Shown piece after piece: positions 62,317 to 64,000 of a stretch of DNA of 64,000 bases; within the stretch, counting starts at the first letter, position 1, and each line of letters starts with the position of its first letter. The notes beneath the pieces were generated by a model. That model saw only the letters and a list, made by a program, of their open reading frames with translations, made no database searches and was not told the DNA's origin. Source of the stretch: Phyllobacterium sp. 628 (GTDB lineage Bacteria > Pseudomonadota > Alphaproteobacteria > Rhizobiales > Rhizobiaceae); contig NZ_CP050300.1 in NCBI RefSeq assembly GCF_014189505.1, positions 186,001-250,000 on the forward strand, written 5' to 3'. The position numbers and the translations under genes were made by a program.

Positions 62317-63096
62317 ATGAACGGAACGTCCTTTTCACTCAGCGGTGTCGGTTTTGATATTGACGGAAGAACATTGCTTCATCCGCTGACACTGGACGTT
62401 CCGAAAGGCCAGGTTGTCGGTATTCTCGGCCACAATGGCTCGGGTAAATCGACACTTTTGAAAATCCTCGCTCGTTTTCAGGCGCCGACACATGGTCAGG
62501 CCGAATATCACGGCCAGCCACTTGGTTCCTTTCGCCCGAAAGACTATGCCAAGAAGGTCGCTTATCTGCCGCAGCAGACACCCGATACGGATGGTATGAC
62601 GGTACGTGAAGTGGTTTCACTCGGCCGTTATCCCTGGCACGGCGCTCTTGGCCGGTTTTCCCTGACTGACCGAACCAAGGTGACCGAAGCGCTGGAACTA
62701 ACCGGCCTGATGCCCTTCGCCGACCGCATCGTTGATACCCTGTCGGGCGGCGAGCGGCAGCGGGCGTTTTTGGCCATGCTGATCGCGCAGGACACCGAAT
62801 GTCTCCTGCTCGACGAGCCGATCTCGGCTCTCGATATCAATCACCAGATCGAGGTGATGAGCCTCATCCAGACGCTGGCACATGAGCATAATCGCTCGGT
62901 GCTCATCGTGCTGCACGATATCAACATGGCGGCACGCTATTGCGACCGGCTGATTGCCCTGTCCGGCGGCAAGCTCGTCGCCCATGACACTACCGGCGCG
63001 CTGATCACAACCGATCAGCTCAATGCCATTTACGGGGTTCGCATGGGTATTTTCCGGCATCCGGAAACGCAATCACCCATCAGCTACGTTTTGTAG
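62317..63096 (+). CDS. fhuC: Ferric hydroxamate ABC transporter ATP-binding protein
   Basis: The 259-residue ATPase has GHNGSGKSTLLKIL (Walker A, about residues 37-50), TLSGGERQRAFLAMLIAQ (signature, about residues 140-157), CLLLDEPISALDINHQ (Walker B) and LHDINMAARYCDRLIAL, the pattern of FecE/FhuC proteins. It drives uptake of the siderophore from FhuD. It lies between the receptor and fhuD. Confidence 0.93.
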   Translation: MNGTSFSLSGVGFDIDGRTLLHPLTLDVPKGQVVGILGHNGSGKSTLLKILARFQAPTHGQAEYHGQPLGSFRPKDYAKKVAYLPQQTPDTDGMTVREVVSLGRYPWHGALGRFSLTDRTKVTEALELTGLMPFADRIVDTLSGGERQRAFLAMLIAQDTECLLLDEPISALDINHQIEVMSLIQTLAHEHNRSVLIVLHDINMAARYCDRLIALSGGKLVAHDTTGALITTDQLNAIYGVRMGIFRHPETQSPISYVL

Positions 63097-63112
63097 AAAA
63101 CCGGGAAACGAC

Positions 63113-63985
63113 ATGATGGCCGCGCTGCGCCGACGGGACTTTCTTTTTGGCTCAGCCGCCCTCGCGGGATCATGGCTGCTGCCAGTGGCAAGCAGTGCTG
63201 CCGCCCCGCGCGTGGTTTCGCTGGATTATGGTCTTGCTCAAACCCTGATTGAGATCGGTGCACCACCGGTGGGCCTCATTGATACGCAGGGGTGGTATGA
63301 CTGGGTGATGGAACCCACTCTGCCGCAGGGCGTTGCCAATGTCGGTTCCAATTATGAGATCAACATGGAAATGCTGCAGCTTTTGCAGCCCGACCTGATC
63401 GTCACGACGCCTTATCTTGAATGGATACGGCCGCAGCTGGAAAAGATCGCACCGGTCCAATCCTTTCCCATCCACGCACTCGGCTCGCCGCCTTATCCGC
63501 ACATCGTGGCAGCAACGACAGAACTTGGCCGCCTGCTTGGACGGGCGCAGGCAGCGCAGGCTTTGATAGACCGGACAGAGCGCGACTTAGAGTCTGCCAA
63601 GGCGGCAACGCGCCGTCTTGCCGAACAGAAGCTGGCGATCATAACCTTTCTGGATGCCCGCAACATCCGCGTCTATGGCCCCGGCGGGATTTTTCAGGAT
63701 GTCCTCGACAGAATTGAACTGCAGAATGCCTGGACGCGAAAGACCAATGAATGGGGCTTCAGTGATGCCGGGTTGGCTGATCTGATCGCCCTTGGCGACA
63801 GCCATGTTTTCTATATGGATCCGGTTCCGCCGGATGTTCTGGCTGGTCTGGATGGCAGCCCGCTCTGGCAGGCCATGCCCTTCGTGCAAAAGGGCCATGT
63901 GCAACGCATGGCAAGCGTGCTGATGTTTGGAGCGCTGCCTTCGATTTCCCGCTTCGCCCGTCTGCTGGCAGAGGTAAAAGTCTAG
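63113..63985 (+). CDS. fhuD: Ferric hydroxamate-binding protein, Tat-type signal
   Basis: The 290-residue protein starts with a twin-arginine signal (RRRDFLFGSAALAGSWLLP). A class III (FhuD/BtuF) fold follows: RVVSLDYGLAQTLIEIGAPP, LLQPDLIVTTPYLEWI (about residues 90-105) and FSDAGLADLIALG. It carries the ferric hydroxamate to FhuB in the periplasm. The ATG pair at 63113/63116 is chosen because the export signal begins there; the frame is open back to 63023 inside fhuC. Confidence 0.9.
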   Translation: MMAALRRRDFLFGSAALAGSWLLPVASSAAAPRVVSLDYGLAQTLIEIGAPPVGLIDTQGWYDWVMEPTLPQGVANVGSNYEINMEMLQLLQPDLIVTTPYLEWIRPQLEKIAPVQSFPIHALGSPPYPHIVAATTELGRLLGRAQAAQALIDRTERDLESAKAATRRLAEQKLAIITFLDARNIRVYGPGGIFQDVLDRIELQNAWTRKTNEWGFSDAGLADLIALGDSHVFYMDPVPPDVLAGLDGSPLWQAMPFVQKGHVQRMASVLMFGALPSISRFARLLAEVKV

Positions 63986-64000
63986 ATGTTGCGCACCGCA
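63986..64000 (+). CDS. fhuB: First codons of the next gene, probably the permease FhuB (cut by the window edge)
   Basis: An ATG directly abuts the fhuD stop (TAGATG at 63983-63988) and only five codons (MLRTA) are visible. Identity rests only on the usual fhuC-fhuD-fhuB order. Confidence 0.45.

Noticed and set aside
1..64000. CRISPR arrays, tRNA or rRNA genes, insertion sequences with transposase
   Set aside because: No regularly spaced repeats, no tRNA-like cloverleaf, no rRNA signature and no transposase motif were noticed on reading through the window.

Overview
The window is a stretch of an alphaproteobacterial genome, most likely Rhizobiales (Rhizobium, Phyllobacterium, Ochrobactrum or Brucella relatives). 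This rests on gene-content resemblance only: a rhamnose locus in the rhizobial order rhaR-S-T-P with a divergent rhaD-rhaI, a vicibactin-type siderophore cluster, an Omp25/Omp31-type outer membrane protein and a RirA-type iron box. No rRNA or tRNA gene was seen to fix the genus.

Layout. (1) 1-7586: L-rhamnose uptake and catabolism (ABC importer rhaSTP, DeoR repressor rhaR, aldolase/dehydrogenase rhaD, isomerase rhaI), with helically phased repressor half-sites between the divergent operons. (2) 7588-16897: a peptide-type ABC importer with a deacetylase-like amidohydrolase, a RidA protein, an IclR regulator, a SelA-like PLP enzyme and a double-ATPase subunit; it reads as a pathway that imports an N-acylated amino compound, deacylates it, eliminates its amine and clears the enamine. 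(3) 16907-21189: amino-sugar genes nagB-nagA plus an orphan solute-binding protein, divergent from a ROK regulator, with a perfect 28-bp palindromic operator. (4) 21273-25232: threonine breakdown (kbl-tdh), then a fusion of an MfnB-like domain to a FolB domain, and convergently a lone formaldehyde-activating enzyme (Fae) homologue. (5) 25249-47572: a large ABC-transporter-dependent capsule locus: kpsC, kpsS, two KpsE paralogues, kpsT, kpsM, an outer membrane export lipoprotein, three glycosyltransferases, three methyltransferases, a TPR protein, a Hint-domain protein and an outer membrane barrel. (6) 47576-50159: a frameshifted AraC regulator, a gene-poor AT-rich stretch, and a 365-bp element with terminal inverted repeats and nested palindromes. 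(7) 50160-64000: a hydroxamate siderophore cluster resembling vbs (vicibactin): broken esterase, phosphopantetheinyl transferase, N-monooxygenase, C-A-T-TE NRPS with a mutated condensation motif, MbtH-like protein, GNAT acyltransferase, transsulfuration-fold PLP enzyme, TonB-dependent receptor under a RirA-type box, and fhuC-fhuD-fhuB (fhuB cut by the window edge).

The best candidates for new biology are the MfnB-FolB fusion, which lacks the lysines expected for MfnB catalysis and sits beside Fae; the deacetylase/RidA/SelA-like module; the vicibactin-like assembly line with a disabled condensation domain; a 22-codon leader peptide coupled to kpsE; and the palindromic mobile-like element before the siderophore genes. 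All identifications come from reading motifs and context by eye; no database search was run.
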